DNA of 64,000 bases from Linepithema humile (Eukaryota > Arthropoda > Insecta > Hymenoptera > Formicidae), in contig NC_090128.1 in assembly GCF_040581485.1 (NCBI RefSeq), positions 43,740,931-43,804,930 on the forward strand. Reading direction: 5' to 3'. Both the position numbers and the translations under genes were made by a program. The notes beneath the pieces are model-generated. The model saw only the letters and a program-made list of their open reading frames with translations. It ran no database searches and was not told the origin of the DNA. This document shows, one piece after another, positions 14,801 to 27,185 of this stretch; the stretch's first letter is position 1; each line of letters starts with the position of its first letter.

Positions 14801-15061
14801 CCGAGAACCCTCGATTCATCAGATAATAAATTTTCGAATGTTTTGGAAAATCAAGTTCGCGTTCTGAGAACCCGGCGAGGCGATGCAAACTCGGCGGGCG
14901 TCGTCGACTCGATTCGGACTTCGCATACTTGCGAGCTCACCTAGTCACTTGGTGCAAGCACTCGGTCGCGGACGTGTTCTCGAGCTCACTCTGTATCACA
15001 GTTTAACAAACAGGTTCAGAAGCGATCGATTTGTGAGACCAGTCTCGACAGACGTAATAGG
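14801..15061 (+). promoter_or_regulatory. Probable promoter and 5' UTR region of PHYHD1
   Basis: Composition changes here from AT-rich to a CpG-rich patch of about 350 bp that ends at the proposed start codon at 15062. A TATA-like run (aaatatataa) sits near 14770-14780. The exact transcription start cannot be read from sequence. Confidence 0.4.
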
Positions 15062-18000
15062 ATGAAGGACATCTGCTCGCAGGTGAGTCTCGTGAAACTC
15101 TGTCTTCCTGTATCGCGCCTTACAATACAGTGCAAAAGAGTCGAGTCGCGCCATCGTGTGTCATCGACATGTGGCCAGAGATTTGATGTTTCACAAAAGT
15201 GGATCATTCTTCAAAAACCAACGATAAAAATAATGATGAAATTTTTTAACAACATAATGGAATATTTAGACTGTTTTATAAACGCATATTCTTATAATAC
15301 TTATATACACTTGTATACATTGAGTGGCTATATATTCTGACTAACTGAAATGTTCTTGAGCTATATTAATACACTTGTAGTCGTAAGAGGAAAGAAGCGA
15401 ATAAGCGCAAATTAAATTTGTCGAGTGCTCGTTAAAAGTATATCATTTTTAAGTTAGGAAAAAATAATAATTTCGAAATTGCTCATATGATCATGTATAT
15501 TCTACGTGTAACAAGATATCGACTGTTTGTTATCGGATGCTTGTTCGCAAATATCAAATAATATAAATATGAAAATAGAAACATAAAGTACTAAAATAAG
15601 TATATAAGAACGGAAGTATAAGAAATTCAAAATCGAACGTCGCTGGCAACGTTGAGAAAATCTCAGAGTACTCCGATACAAAATTATAAAGAGTCTCTAG
15701 ATGAAACTATTAATATTACGTTGCGAGAAATACTTGCATTTGTTCGTTTCTTACGAACAAAAAGTAAAACTCCAGTTTTTCGACATTCTGCAACCGGTAG
15801 TTAAAAAAAAATCGCACGATCGAAATACTCGACGATACGAGTTCTTATAAATTATTGTATCAACTAATTAAGAAACGAGAGTACAATCATTAATAACATT
15901 ACTGTAGTTCAAGTATGAGTTCAAGCCACGACTGATGTAATCAGCCAGACCTTTTGGTTCGGAGGTCAGCATCATCTTAAATAATCTGTCGTTCTATCGA
16001 AACGTATTTAGTAACATTAATTCCACGCTATCGTAAAAATTTTAAACGATTTTATTTATAGTCTTCTCGAATATTTACTGTTGTGTATTGATGCATCATA
16101 TATTATAAAATTAATATTTTACGTATTTTTTAAATTAATAACATAAACTTAATTCTAATTTATTAATAAGAATTAATATAATTAAATAGATACTCGCAAA
16201 TAATTTAAAAGTTAATATAATATGCGAAAAAAACTGTAAGTTGGAAATTTTTTATTATTAATGTGAATTGATGTTATAATGAAATGACAGATTACTTAAG
16301 CAGGAGGATGCTTCGAACCGAGGGGTCCGCTCGATTATGTCAGTCGTGGCTTGAACCACAATAACGCTATTAGTGGCTGTACGTTGTGCACTCTCGTTTC
16401 TCCGTTCGTTGAAGTAATCATATGTATATAAAGGCTCGTTGTGTTAAAAGATGTGTATCGTTGGATGTTTCAATCGCGATTTTTTTAGAATTACTTTTTG
16501 TGTATCGAAACACATAAAAGTGCTTAATTATTCTAGTTGTAAATTACTGATAATTTATATCAATTTTTTTATATTACTGTTCGTGTAATTGCTGAAAAAA
16601 ATGCAAAGTATATACTTCAAAATTAATTTTCTCATATCTGCATCGAATAAATTTTATGTGATTATTTCAAGTTTATAAACTAGATTAAATAAACATTTCA
16701 AGAAAAATATGTGTAATTGATCAAGTCATCGGATTATATTTGGCTATTATAACCCGAAAGTTATCGTTTGACCCCACGTAGTTTTAGAAACTAGTTTTAG
16801 ATTTCAATATGGACGGCGACATATCGCCGCATGGTTCACATATGCGCGTAGCCGATAAAAACTGTTTATTCTAGAAAAAGTAAAAAATTGCCCGTACTAT
16901 GATTGCTTATACGCGCATGTCGTAATATCTCTATATCTTCTTTCTCCTATTTTGTTTTTCAATTTTTTGTGTATCATACAATGAACGATTGAGTGTTTCA
17001 TTACGTAAAAAAATATCAGATATATTTATCATATCAGGATTTTATTGCAGCGGACGTTACATGTTTCTTATTTATGGAAAAAAATCTTGCCGTAAATGAA
17101 AATTTGTGAATGTGTGTTTTAAAGAGATTTTAATTATTTTCAGTAATAGAATATGTGATCTAAGGAAAACTAAAACTGTGCGTAAGAAAAATATTTTACT
17201 TTTAAGCAAAAGAAGATAATGTATTTATGGAATCCATTGCCGATAATAATTTATGACGCGAAACGTGCCACCAGTCGATTTATGACCTATATTAATCTAT
17301 GTCGCGCGACTCGTTCTTCATACTCTGCTGTGCTATTTAATAATCTAGTCAAATGTTGGTCATAGCGTCGTAGACTGTCGATAAACTATATGTCATTGCT
17401 GTTATTATTTTTTTATTACATTATAATTTTAACTCTTTTTTTATTACATTATAATTTTAACTTGCTTTCTTTTTATCCATACGAATAAACTTTGTATATA
17501 AGTTTTGTTAATTAATTTATCAACAATTTGTATTGATGCAGCAGAAACATTAGTGAGAAAGCAATTAAGAGATTAAAAGTTGTTTTTTCTCTCTAGACTC
17601 ACATGCAAATTTCGCATGAAATAGCAAAGGCGACCTTGTCCGTTGAGCTTTCGCGATTGTGATGCGAAACGAGGATAAACGATGGAGAATGAACGCCCAC
17701 GATGTTCGCCCGCGCTTCTATTCCTATCCGCGCGATTCACTCTTTCTCGCGCGTCTTGAGTCATTCGTATATGCGAACGAAATTTCAGAAAAAGCGACGC
17801 CGACGACGGAGATGACGTAGTCCACCACCCACCTGTCGGCTACGCTATTTTCGGGATGCGCTTCGTACGCATAACTTTGCGTTAATGCACGCGGCACGCC
17901 CACACGGACGGGAGTTTGGCTGCCGAATTCTCTTGTGACATACTTGCACACGCGAGAAAAAAAATGGTTAAAAAATTCCTCAGCTTGCGTTTCATAGAAA

Positions 18001-21000
18001 CAAATGGAAGCGATTGTCACAGGTGGACTGTACAATTAATTATACCTATCATTAAATCGGTTCTACATATTATTAGATACTTTTACAAAGTAGTTAACAA
18101 TCTGTCATTCATATTCAAGCTACATGCTACGTGGAAATTTTCGAATAACAATTTTACAAATGAGCGAAGTTTTTATTATCATATAAATCGAATTTACGTG
18201 TAAATTTTCATTAGAAACGTCAAGTATAATTTCTCTTCGTATTTCAAGTTAATATTCTAGATTGTGCGCGCAGTACACATTTCAGAAGATCAAGAAAGGC
18301 CGAAGTTCAATATTGAAAGAAAGCAACACAAAATAGCAGAAGATTACAGTTATCATTGTTTTGTAAAATTACTACTGCGCCGCACAATATTCTTCTTTTA
18401 TCGCAAAAGATGCAACACTGGCAAGAGTGCAATAATACGTTTCGTATCGAACATAAATTGCACAAAGTAATTTCTCGCGAATACCCGAGCGGCGATGCGT
18501 AATCCACAAGCGTTCTCCTGGCATCTTTATTGCCGAGGTGCAAAGTGTTTCGCCGTCGTTGAGCGAGGAAGACTCCATAGCTTTCGATCGAACGACAAGT
18601 ACGGACTTTCTATGATCGTAGAACATAATTTTTGGAATGTTTATGATCCCGCGTCGAACGCCGATATATCGCTAGACTCACGCTTCGGCGCTAAAAAATA
18701 CCCACGTGCTCGGCACATTTTTCTTAACCCGTAAGAGTAATATCGGAGACATTTCATTTTTGGAATGCGAGTAGATTTTCGCGGCTCATGAGACTTGGCA
18801 ACTTTTGTTGTTGGCCGCTAAACATTCGCTCATGCATAAATTAAGTGATCGGCGATTACACGCCAAGGATGCGCAAGCAGATGTTCGCTCCAACTCGTTG
18901 AATTGCACGTAAAATTGTTTCGGAAATTAAATGCCGTTTAACTGACACTTCGCTTTTGTTTAACGACGCTTTACGACCCCGGAACTTTTGTTTCAAAATG
19001 TACTGCGTGTGAGATAAGGCGAGGAAGCTTGCCAACTAGTGTAAAAGATTATATATATCGGCCAGTGAATCAGAAAAACCTATGATACAACTGTGAACTC
19101 TTTGTTGCGTAAACTCTATAGTCGTATATTATTAGTTAACCTCGATTTAAACTAAAAAAATATTAACGAAAAACATGATATTGTCGTACACATGAGGTAA
19201 TTGTAATAATAAAGAAAAATAAATTTCCAAACGTTAGATATGATCAGCGGCCGAATGGGAAAATAAAGCAATTAAGATATGAGTAAGTGACGTAAATATG
19301 AAACCTTCTGTTCATAAATATTTGATTGACCGATAACGTCTTCTCCACAAATAAGTTGGATGCTCGAGAAAGCTTTAATTGCTTAATTTTTCTTGCTGCA
19401 GACGTATCTAGAGAGTTAATCTTTATCTAACACATGTAACGCGATTGCGCTATCTCAATGGCCGATAATAAAGCAATTTCTCCGCTTTCTCTTGACAGAT
19501 GATGTATGCGTGTCGCAATCTGATAGCGTGATCAGCGCTAATGCAAAGCGTGGTGAACATAAAACGTAAGAACGCAAAACGAACTCAAAAAGACCATTTG
19601 CCCTTTGAAGCAGGCAATGCCCCTGGTTACTTTTAGGCATCTTTATCGGTCACAGTGTCTATTCACAGAGTTGTAATGTATCAAAGTGTCAGTAGCAAGA
19701 GCACTGAACCGGATGTGATAGTCATTTTTCAGATAGTCAAATCTGGACCGGAATAAAAAACTTCCGTAAAAACTTTGAACCGGTGAAGTTATTTTATCTG
19801 TCTAGATAAAAACAAGAACTAGAACAACCTCAAATTATGGAGAAAATTTATTTTTACACTGGTGTTAAATTTTTTTATAGTGTATAATTTTTTAATTTTT
19901 CAATAATTTTTTGACGCTAAGTATGTAATTAACAGTTTCAGAAAAATGGCTACGTTATCTTGGAGGACTTCTTTCGACCGGAGGAGATTGAAGAATTGAA
20001 ATCTTGCGGAGAAGAGTTCACGAATAAATTACCACCTGAATCGGAACGAAAGATATTTAATACGATAAAGCTGCAACAGGTATTTAAAAATTAAATAGTT
20101 GTATGAAATTGTGTGATAAAAATTAATTTTTTTTCGTATATTGCAGATATTTTTAATAGAAAAAGTAAATATAGCGAATAAATTTTATAAAACATAATGT
20201 GCTTATATTTTCTGCTAATTTTAAGGTTCTTTATTTGAAATAAAACTTTAAATACCAATGCTAATAGATATAATAATTGATTGTTTCAGAATAAGGATCA
20301 ATATTTTTTGGATAGTGCTAATAAAATAAGTGCTTTCTTCGAGGCTGAAGCTTTGGAAGAAGATGGAAGATTGAAAGTTCATCCGAGAGTGTCGTTAAAC
20401 AAAGTAAATTGTTTTAAAAGAATCTTACTTCTAATAAAATCAATTCTCTACGGTAATTTTTACATGATTGCAGCTACTTCATGATTATTTTATACTTTCC
20501 AGATAGGTCACGCTCTTCATTGGTTGCACCCCACCTTCAAAAAATATACCTTTGATGAAAGAGTCAAGGAAGCTACTTTCCAATTAGACTACCAAGAACC
20601 AGCAGTATGTCAGTCGATGTATATTTATAAAAATCCTGGAACGGGTTCGGAAGGTAAATTAATTATTTGTATCCTCTCTAGTAGAGAGTAACCTTTGGTA
20701 GGCCTAGAATATTATATTAAAATGTACATTTTATTTATTAGTACAGCCACACATTGGAATCTTATAAGAAATTAAAGAAATTAATAAATAGTAATTTAGA
20801 ATTTACATTTTTCTTCATTACAATGCATTAAAATATTTTAAACAAAGAAGTAGTCTAGAATGTACATTTTATTTTTATGCCTTAGAATCTTATATTATGT
20901 CATTTGGCAGGCCTAGAACTTTACTGCGATGCATTATTTTACATTCTAGAATTCTAAACCATTTTTTTGTTTAAAATATAAAGTTTCAACGCATCGCAGT

Positions 21001-21569
21001 AAAGTTCTAGACCTACCAAATAATATGATATAAAATTCTAAGGCATAAAAATGAATAAAATATACATTAATATACATTTTATTATAGCGCACATGATAAT
21101 CTATATAACGTAATATAATAATTGCATTAAATAATGACTATTTCTTGCAGTTATAATGCATCAAGATGCATCGTATTTATATACCGAGCCAGTGAAACTT
21201 GTGGGTTTCTGGATCGCATTGGAAGACGCTACGCAGGAGAATGGATGTTTATGGATCGCTCCGGGTTCACATCAAAGCGGAGTACACAGACGATATATGA
21301 GAAACAAAGATAAAAATTCTCCAGAATTATTAATTTACGACAGAGCAGCGCCCTGCTATCCATTGAGTAATTTCAGACCAGTACCAGTACGCAAAGGAAC
21401 CTGCATCCTTATCCACGGTCAAGTGGTCCACTTTTCTTATCCGAACAAGAGCGAAACATCAAGACACGCTTACACTTTCCACGTGATTGAAACGAAACAC
21501 GTATCTTTCTCGAAAGATAATTGGCTTCAACCACCTACTGGAGGTTTTGCAAATCTTTATAGAAATTAA
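15062..21569 (+). CDS. PHYHD1: Phytanoyl-CoA dioxygenase domain-containing protein 1 (PHYHD1)
   Basis: Exons are 15062-15082, 19936-20079, 20290-20403, 20503-20653 and 21151-21569, giving 282 residues (the human protein is about 290). The family is an Fe(II)/2-oxoglutarate-dependent oxygenase related to phytanoyl-CoA hydroxylase; the human protein turns over 2-oxoglutarate but its natural substrate is uncertain. The iron triad is visible as His147 and Asp149 (HQD) and His237 (in HGQVVHFS), with Arg248 as the likely 2-oxoglutarate-binding arginine. Other family blocks are VILEDFF, NKIGHALHWLHP, QSMYIYKNP, GFWIALEDAT, NGCLWIAPGSH and NWLQP. The seven-codon first exon (MKDICSQ) is chosen because it has a GTGAGT donor in phase 0 and joins FQKNGYVILEDFF, which matches the family start. 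It is the least certain part. Exons 2-5 are near certain. The gene ends tail to tail with SWT1. Confidence 0.93.
15770..16490. repeat. Large old inverted repeat in PHYHD1 intron 1 (probable decayed transposon)
   Basis: The left arm (about 15800-15992) reads in reverse complement against the right arm (about 16280-16488). Shared blocks include GTTCAAGCCACGACTGA near 15920 against TCAGTCGTGGCTTGAACC near 16345, AGAAACGAGAGT at 15870 against ACTCTCGTTTCT at 16390, and a run of A followed by TCGC at the outer end. Arms are about 190 bp with many substitutions and small indels, around a loop of about 290 bp. No coding capacity or target-site duplication was seen. Confidence 0.75.
17405..17462. repeat. 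Short tandem duplication in PHYHD1 intron 1
   Basis: Two adjacent copies of a unit of about 28 bp containing ATTACATTATAATTTTAAC, directly visible. Confidence 0.85.
17580..18900. other. CpG-richer patches inside PHYHD1 intron 1
   Basis: Parts of this stretch (about 17620-17960 and 18480-18900) are richer in G+C and CpG than the rest of the 4.85-kb intron. They contain open frames of 60-103 codons without family resemblance. They may be regulatory DNA or relics; no more can be said from sequence. Confidence 0.3.
20866..21062. repeat. AT-rich inverted repeat (MITE-like), copy 1, in PHYHD1 intron 4
   Basis: The left arm (about 20866-20932) containing TGCCTTAGAATCTTATATTA and CTAGAACTTTACTGCGATGC is matched in reverse by the right arm (about 20990-21062), with a loop of about 58 bp. 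Upstream sequence at about 20690-20865 contains related pieces (GTAGGCCTAGAATATTATAT; CTAGAATGTACATTTTATTT), so two copies may be nested. A second member lies near 45870-46050. Confidence 0.8.
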
Positions 21570-22255
21570 ATACATTTTATTCCTTAAAAATTGTGTTTTT
21601 ATTTATGTTGGCACTCATCGGCACCTACACATCTCAAATTATTGATAAAGAAATTTAAGAAATGTAACCTACTTTGTTACTGTGAAATTTTATTGATAAT
21701 TGTGATGTTATTTATAATTGTATAATTTATACAATTATAAAGTTTTTTGTTTATACAAACTTTAGAAGTGGCAAAACAAATGATCTTTTTCTGAAACAAA
21801 TAATCTTTACCCAATTACATCACTGTGAAATAATATCGGTAGTATCTAAAAAATATCGTATGTGTAAAATTTTTAGAATTTCTGCCATATATAATTTGAT
21901 CTCCAAAAATAAACTTGTAAGGATCTGAAATTATATCCAAATTAATACTTAGCGACAAAACAAACAAATTTTATTTTTTCTGCTATTCAATCATTTTCAA
22001 ACAAAAAATTGTTACAAAAAATTGTTACAAAATATTTTTGCCCAGAAATGCAGATTTGATATTTTTTGTTGATACTACCGATATCTCGCAACAATCACCA
22101 CTTTCACAATAAAGCTTAACTCTCATTAAATAATACACTTAATAATAGATTAATAATATCAATTTATATCATAATAAAACAAACAAAAAAGATATTTACA
22201 TTTTTTTCATGTATGTCATTACGTATTCAAAAAGTAATCGCAAAATCCAAAAAAT
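21570..22255. other. Spacer between convergent PHYHD1 and SWT1 (3' UTRs)
   Basis: About 690 bp of AT-rich DNA between two stop codons that face each other. It should hold the 3' UTRs and poly(A) sites of both genes. It contains a short hairpin near 21715-21740 (ATAATTGTATAATTTATACAATTAT). No open frame of interest. Confidence 0.6.
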
Positions 22256-25200
22256 TTATGCATGATTAGCTAATGCGCAAAAATGTGTACTTAATTCCTG
22301 TAATTGTCTCAATCCATTTTGCAATATATTTTTTTTTAACTGTACACAATAATATATATCTAAAATTTCCACATCTACTGTCATTCTCTGTGCATCAGGT
22401 AAGAATGTATTTAAATTGTGTTGTAAACTAAGCAATGTCTCATATTTTATCGAATTTTCAGCTTGCATCAGTAACCTAGTAACAAAAAAAGACACGTTAT
22501 ATAGTTATAATGCAGTAAAAAGAGTAGTATTAAAACATATATTATGTCATGAATAGATTGTCTATTAGGAGATAACTTACTTATTTAAGTTTTGTGTCAA
22601 ATCATTTATTTTTTTGGTAATTTCTGGTTGCAAATGTTGTATAGCCGTTTGTGACATTGGTGGATTTAAAGGTCTGTAGTTAAAAGAACACGGAATTCCT
22701 GCGACGCTACATGCCAAACCACTATTGAAATAGAAATAAATATTGATACATATCACATTTGATTCAATCATCGATAATATATTTTTCGCACACGAATAAA
22801 TGTGAAATTATGTATCGTAAAGGAATCTTACCATATGTCGCGTGCATAATTGTAGATATACTGGAAACTTTGAAATACTCTTTCTGCTCTCATTTCTTGC
22901 TCTTGGATATTTTCTACTGCACCTATTTTTGCGTATAATTTTTTCTGATCCATATCAGTGATATATTTACGACAACGACTTTTTAATTCCTAAAAATGTG
23001 GAATGTAAAAATTTATTAACTCTTCATAATGATAATGTATTCCAATGAATAGAAAGCATTACCGTAATAGCATCAAATGTTTGCGTCATGAGTTCACAAT
23101 GCTTAGTCGTGTTAACCATTTGTACTAAGTTACTGCATTTTTCTAAGATGCATTCGACATCTTGCAATTTCCTGCCACCAGCTGAAAGCAAGGTCAAGGT
23201 TACACTCAAGTTGCAAAATATAATATTTTATTACTATAAGCTAAATGTGTATAGATACTTGGTGTATTTTCGAAAGCATGAAGTAAGTCTTTCATATTGC
23301 TCTCAGCATGTCTTTGAAACGATTCGTTTATTGCGGCAATCCAGTGTTTTACAGCACACTTTAATGCAGTTATTATAGTCCAAGGTGGTTTTATAATAAC
23401 ATATATCTTCCATTCTAACTCTCCATAAATCTCTGCCATTTGCTTAACAATGATCTAAAGTGAAAACATTCATTAAATATCAATTTGATTGGCAAATTAT
23501 CAAAGTTGCCCATTCAAAATCTAGCATACGACACATACCGTTGACAAAAAATCTTTCATAAGTGTCTTTGTATCCTCGAAAACATTATCTGTCAAGAGTG
23601 ATTCTTCGGTAAAGAGAGAAGTTTCATTAGGACCATTAGTCAAATAATTGGTTGCTCTATCATCCATGTTAATATAATTTATTTTTTCAAGAGGATCGTT
23701 ACGTCCCAATGCCAGTATGTTATACACCATTGTTTTAGTGCAGAGATTTTTATCATATGATAATAAAACCTACATCCAAAAAGTAAGAATGAATAAAGAA
23801 CATATTTATTAATATACACATGTTTTATAACGTGATAAGACAACTTACCACAGATTTTCCTAATTTTTGAATTTGTAAGCAGCACTGAAGGATTTCATCG
23901 TCTGGACAATTAAGGGAAAAGTCTTCTTTATTTTGCGCTGCCTGTTCTCGTGTTTGTCCTATGACACGTGGATGTTTGGCAGAAAATTGTTCATGAATAA
24001 AAGATATAGCTTTCCTGGCCTTTGCTCTCAATTCCCATTTAGATTTATTTTCCTTAAAGTAATCTAGTTCCTATATTATAAAAATTGTTTAGAAAATTTA
24101 ATATTAAAACTTTCGCAAATAATATTCATTACTCTATGTTATACTTACACATATCACAGTCCATGGAATTATAATAAAAGGGCGTGGATAATGCTTAAAC
24201 ACCGTGTCTCTTGCCTCTTCAATAATTTCTAAGTTTACCAAAAATACATTTGTATCAACAACAATGTGTAGTGGGCCTTTCTCCTGTGATTCTTCCACTC
24301 CACTAAATTGCATTAGTTCTACGGTATTTCCTGGTATATGATTTATATCATCTGCACTTTCTTTATTGAGTTGTGCTCTAACAACTTCAACCTTTGTAAG
24401 GAATATGAAATTATATATAAAAATATGATATACAAATTATTAACATAATTCAATAATACTGATGATACCTGTAGTGTGATCTCTTCATCGTTCATTGGTT
24501 CCCAATCCATTTCTTCATAATCTAGAACTTCTTTGTTAGCCTGTTTTATTAATTCGTCTGTTGTAATATCAACTGGTGTTTTATCTTGTAAAGTTTGTGA
24601 TTTGTTTTGTTTATCGTTGTTTGATGCAACATTATTTTTATATAATGAATCTTTTAAAACTCTGTTATGTAATCTTTTAAGTCGAACCTCAACATTTCTA
24701 TAAGCATATGAAGATTCCGAGCCATCATTGTCTGCAAGTGAAAAAGATGATTTAACAATTATTATTAAAACGCATATACATATATCTCAAAATTTTATAG
24801 AAAATATTTTGAAAAATTTAATATTATCTGCCTACTATGTGAGTTAGGTAAACTTCTGTTACGTCTTGATGGAATTTTGTTAGCACCAACAGATCGACAG
24901 ATTTCTTCAAATTTCTCCTTTTCCAGATTCAAACTTCTTCTTAACGTTTGCATACGTTCTGTTGCCAAATTGTTCTTTAATGAGTGTCTTTGTTCTAAAC
25001 ACAAAATTGATTTTTAATACTTCTATTCTTTGTACATTTGCATTAAATAGCATTAATAACATAATATTTAGATATTAATCTATAATTGTAATTATATAAT
25101 TACTTGAAATATCTTGTGGTGTATAAGCACCCTTCTTTTGGTTATTTCGATATTGCCCAGTGCCATTTTTAAACCGATAAATATTTCTCTGCTCTCCTTT

Positions 25201-25893
25201 CCTCTCCTGCATTTTTATTGACATTTTATTTGATATATTTGTTTGCTGTTTGCTTTCGACACTTATCTTCGTTTTTTGGTTTAGATTAGATGTACCCGAG
25301 TTTCTTAATTGAATTTTGTCTCGAAGAACACACATTTGTGGTGTAAATGTTGTTGTTTTGATATTATCTTTATGCAGAGACGTCATCGATATATTATTAT
25401 TTGTCTGCTTCGCAGAAGAGCTTTTTACAAATGAAGACATTCTTTTATCATTCCTTGACTTTGTATATGAAGATTTTGAAGGAGGTTTATTCTTGGCAAT
25501 TGATCTCTGATGTCCAGTTTCTCGAACATCTTTCCTCTGTGGTGTTCTCACAATTTTATTTTGTGTTTGTCTATGGCTTGTTTCATCGTTCACAAGGTCA
25601 CGTTCAGGTGTCTTTGCTCTTGAAGAAAATTTTCCTTCAAGATTTTTATGATTTCCATTTACCGAAAGTGTCTGTAGAAAATATACATAAATATAATTAA
25701 AAAACTTGATCTGTTATAGAACAAAGAAATAAACTATAAACAGAAATGGAAGCTAAAATACCTTATCAATTTCAATCGTTGAAGGTTGTACCCATGTAGA
25801 TTTATTTGTTTTTACATTGAAATAATATATTCTGTCTGGATGACTCTTAGAACTGACAATAATCCAATCTTGTGGTAGTTTATGTTTTATCAT
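22256..25893 (-). CDS. SWT1: Transcriptional protein SWT1 homologue, WW plus PIN-domain endoribonuclease
   Basis: Twelve exons, all phase-consistent: 25893-25762, 25671-25104, 24994-24836, 24731-24469, 24391-24149, 24070-23849, 23769-23539, 23454-23259, 23181-23063, 22989-22832, 22721-22581 and 22475-22256. They give 883 residues, close to human SWT1. Exon 1 encodes a WW domain (residues about 6-38: two Trp at 10 and 34, YYFNVKT, final Pro). Exons 2-4 encode a long Ser/Thr/Lys/Asn-rich disordered linker. Exons 5-7 encode the PIN nuclease with visible acidic residues Asp420 (HIVVDTNVFL), Glu456 (ELDYF), Asp512 (NCPDDEIL) and Asp535 (LLSYDKNL). The C-terminal third is helical. In yeast, Swt1 is a nuclear endonuclease that helps remove defective mRNPs and works with TREX; a similar role is inferred here. 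Confidence 0.93.
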
Positions 25894-26178
25894 ATTGAAT
25901 GTAGAATATATTAAAATATATAATTTGAAATTATTTGTGCTGTTCTTGTTTTTAATAATCAGAAAGCATTTCGTAGTCAGTCAACACATATGCGACGATA
26001 TAATATTTAGCCAAATAAAGATGCAACTTCAAAAACTGAATAATACGTTGTATCAAATTATTGCGAAGCTTTCACAATGTAAAAAGAACTTGATCAATAT
26101 ATCCACATTTATCAAAGTGTATCAAAGACTCTGAAGCATTACTGAACATTATATAAATATCTAGATGCTAAACCAACA

Positions 26179-26526
26179 CAGTGTTGCGATATGGGACCGG
26201 TTGTATGCGCATGTGCGGCAATACGGCGTCAGTACAGTGTCTCATACAAATTAAACAAGGCACCGTTACCCCGCTACATTAAAAATATTTCTAAATTTTT
26301 TGAAATTGATTGAAATTTTTTACTTCTTGGTTTTTTAGCTGCTGGCTCCGTAGATTCCATGCTTGTAAATAAATAAATCTTACCTTATTTGTAGTCACCA
26401 GACCTTCTCATGTCAAAACGTCCCGCCATACAGTCAACACATAACATATAACGGCACTGGATCTCCATCACCGCACATGCGCAGAGCCGCACATGCGCAT
26501 ACAACCGGTCCCATATCGCAACACTG
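26179..26526. mobile_element. Short hAT-like non-autonomous element with perfect 41-bp terminal inverted repeats
   Basis: The first 41 bases, starting CAGTGTTGCGATATGGGACC, are the exact reverse complement of the last 41 bases (26486-26526). Length is 348 bp. The CAGTG...CACTG ends resemble hAT-type elements. The flanking 8-mers (aaccaaca and cctgcaac) do not match, so no target-site duplication is visible. There is no coding capacity. Confidence 0.8.
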
Positions 26527-26825
26527 CCTGCAACATATGAAGTGAGCCTTGAAGGAGTGGGGATAGCCTCGCTCTCTCTCTGTCTGACAATGAGTGGATA
26601 CGTCTGTCTCATGTTTGTCTTCGTTCTTGATATCCCCACTATACGTTCTAATAAATGTGGAAGAAGAACAGATATCCCCGCCTACTATTGCTATCCTTAG
26701 GCCGAAACTACGCATTGGTTCTTAGGGCCACATGGGTTCTACAATGCGTTGCAAATACTCCGTCGCTAGTCGCAAAGAATGACAACTACTAATTGAAAAC
26801 TGCTACTTCTGGTTATTTCTGGTAA

Positions 26826-26971
26826 GGGCCTATCCAGACAAACTTGCATAGTCGCATAAACATATGCATAAGGAAATTGATTGGTCCATAAGCAAATGCA
26901 TAAGAAAATGGACCAATCAATTTCCTTATGCATATGTTTACGCGACTATGCAAGTTTGTCTGGATAGGCCC
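26826..26971. mobile_element. Harbinger-like MITE hairpin, 146 bp, TAA target duplication
   Basis: Two 63-bp arms starting GGGCCTATCCAGACAAACTT match in reverse complement at 62 of 63 positions around a 20-bp loop. TAA flanks both sides (26823-26825 and 26972-26974), as expected of the 3-bp TWA duplications of PIF/Harbinger elements. Its inner arm block (GCATAAGGAAATTGATTGG) recurs in the hairpin at 58711-58866. Confidence 0.88.
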
Positions 26972-27185
26972 TAAGACGGAGCATTTGCGATGCATTGTAG
27001 AATGGCCCTTATTCTTCTCACTGATTCTTCCGACCAATGAAAACGGAACTAACAAATGGATTTCAGATTGACGATTGACGTATACGTCATTTTGTTCACT
27101 TTGCAAATGGCAGTAGATGATGATTCGACGCGATATTAGGTTATCGAGAATTATCAAATATTAATTGTATCGTCATTAGTAAATT

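Larger units (their letters stand above)
25894..27185. promoter_or_regulatory. Divergent promoter region between SWT1 and TMEM30
   Basis: The two start codons point away from each other across 1.29 kb, so both promoters and 5' UTRs should lie here. The spacer is partly occupied by a hAT-like element (26179-26526) and a Harbinger-like hairpin (26826-26971). The latter ends only about 215 bp before the TMEM30 start codon. Confidence 0.6.

Noticed and set aside
26813..27157. 114-codon open frame on the minus strand
   Set aside because: It runs through the Harbinger-like hairpin and the TMEM30 upstream region; its length comes from the palindrome.
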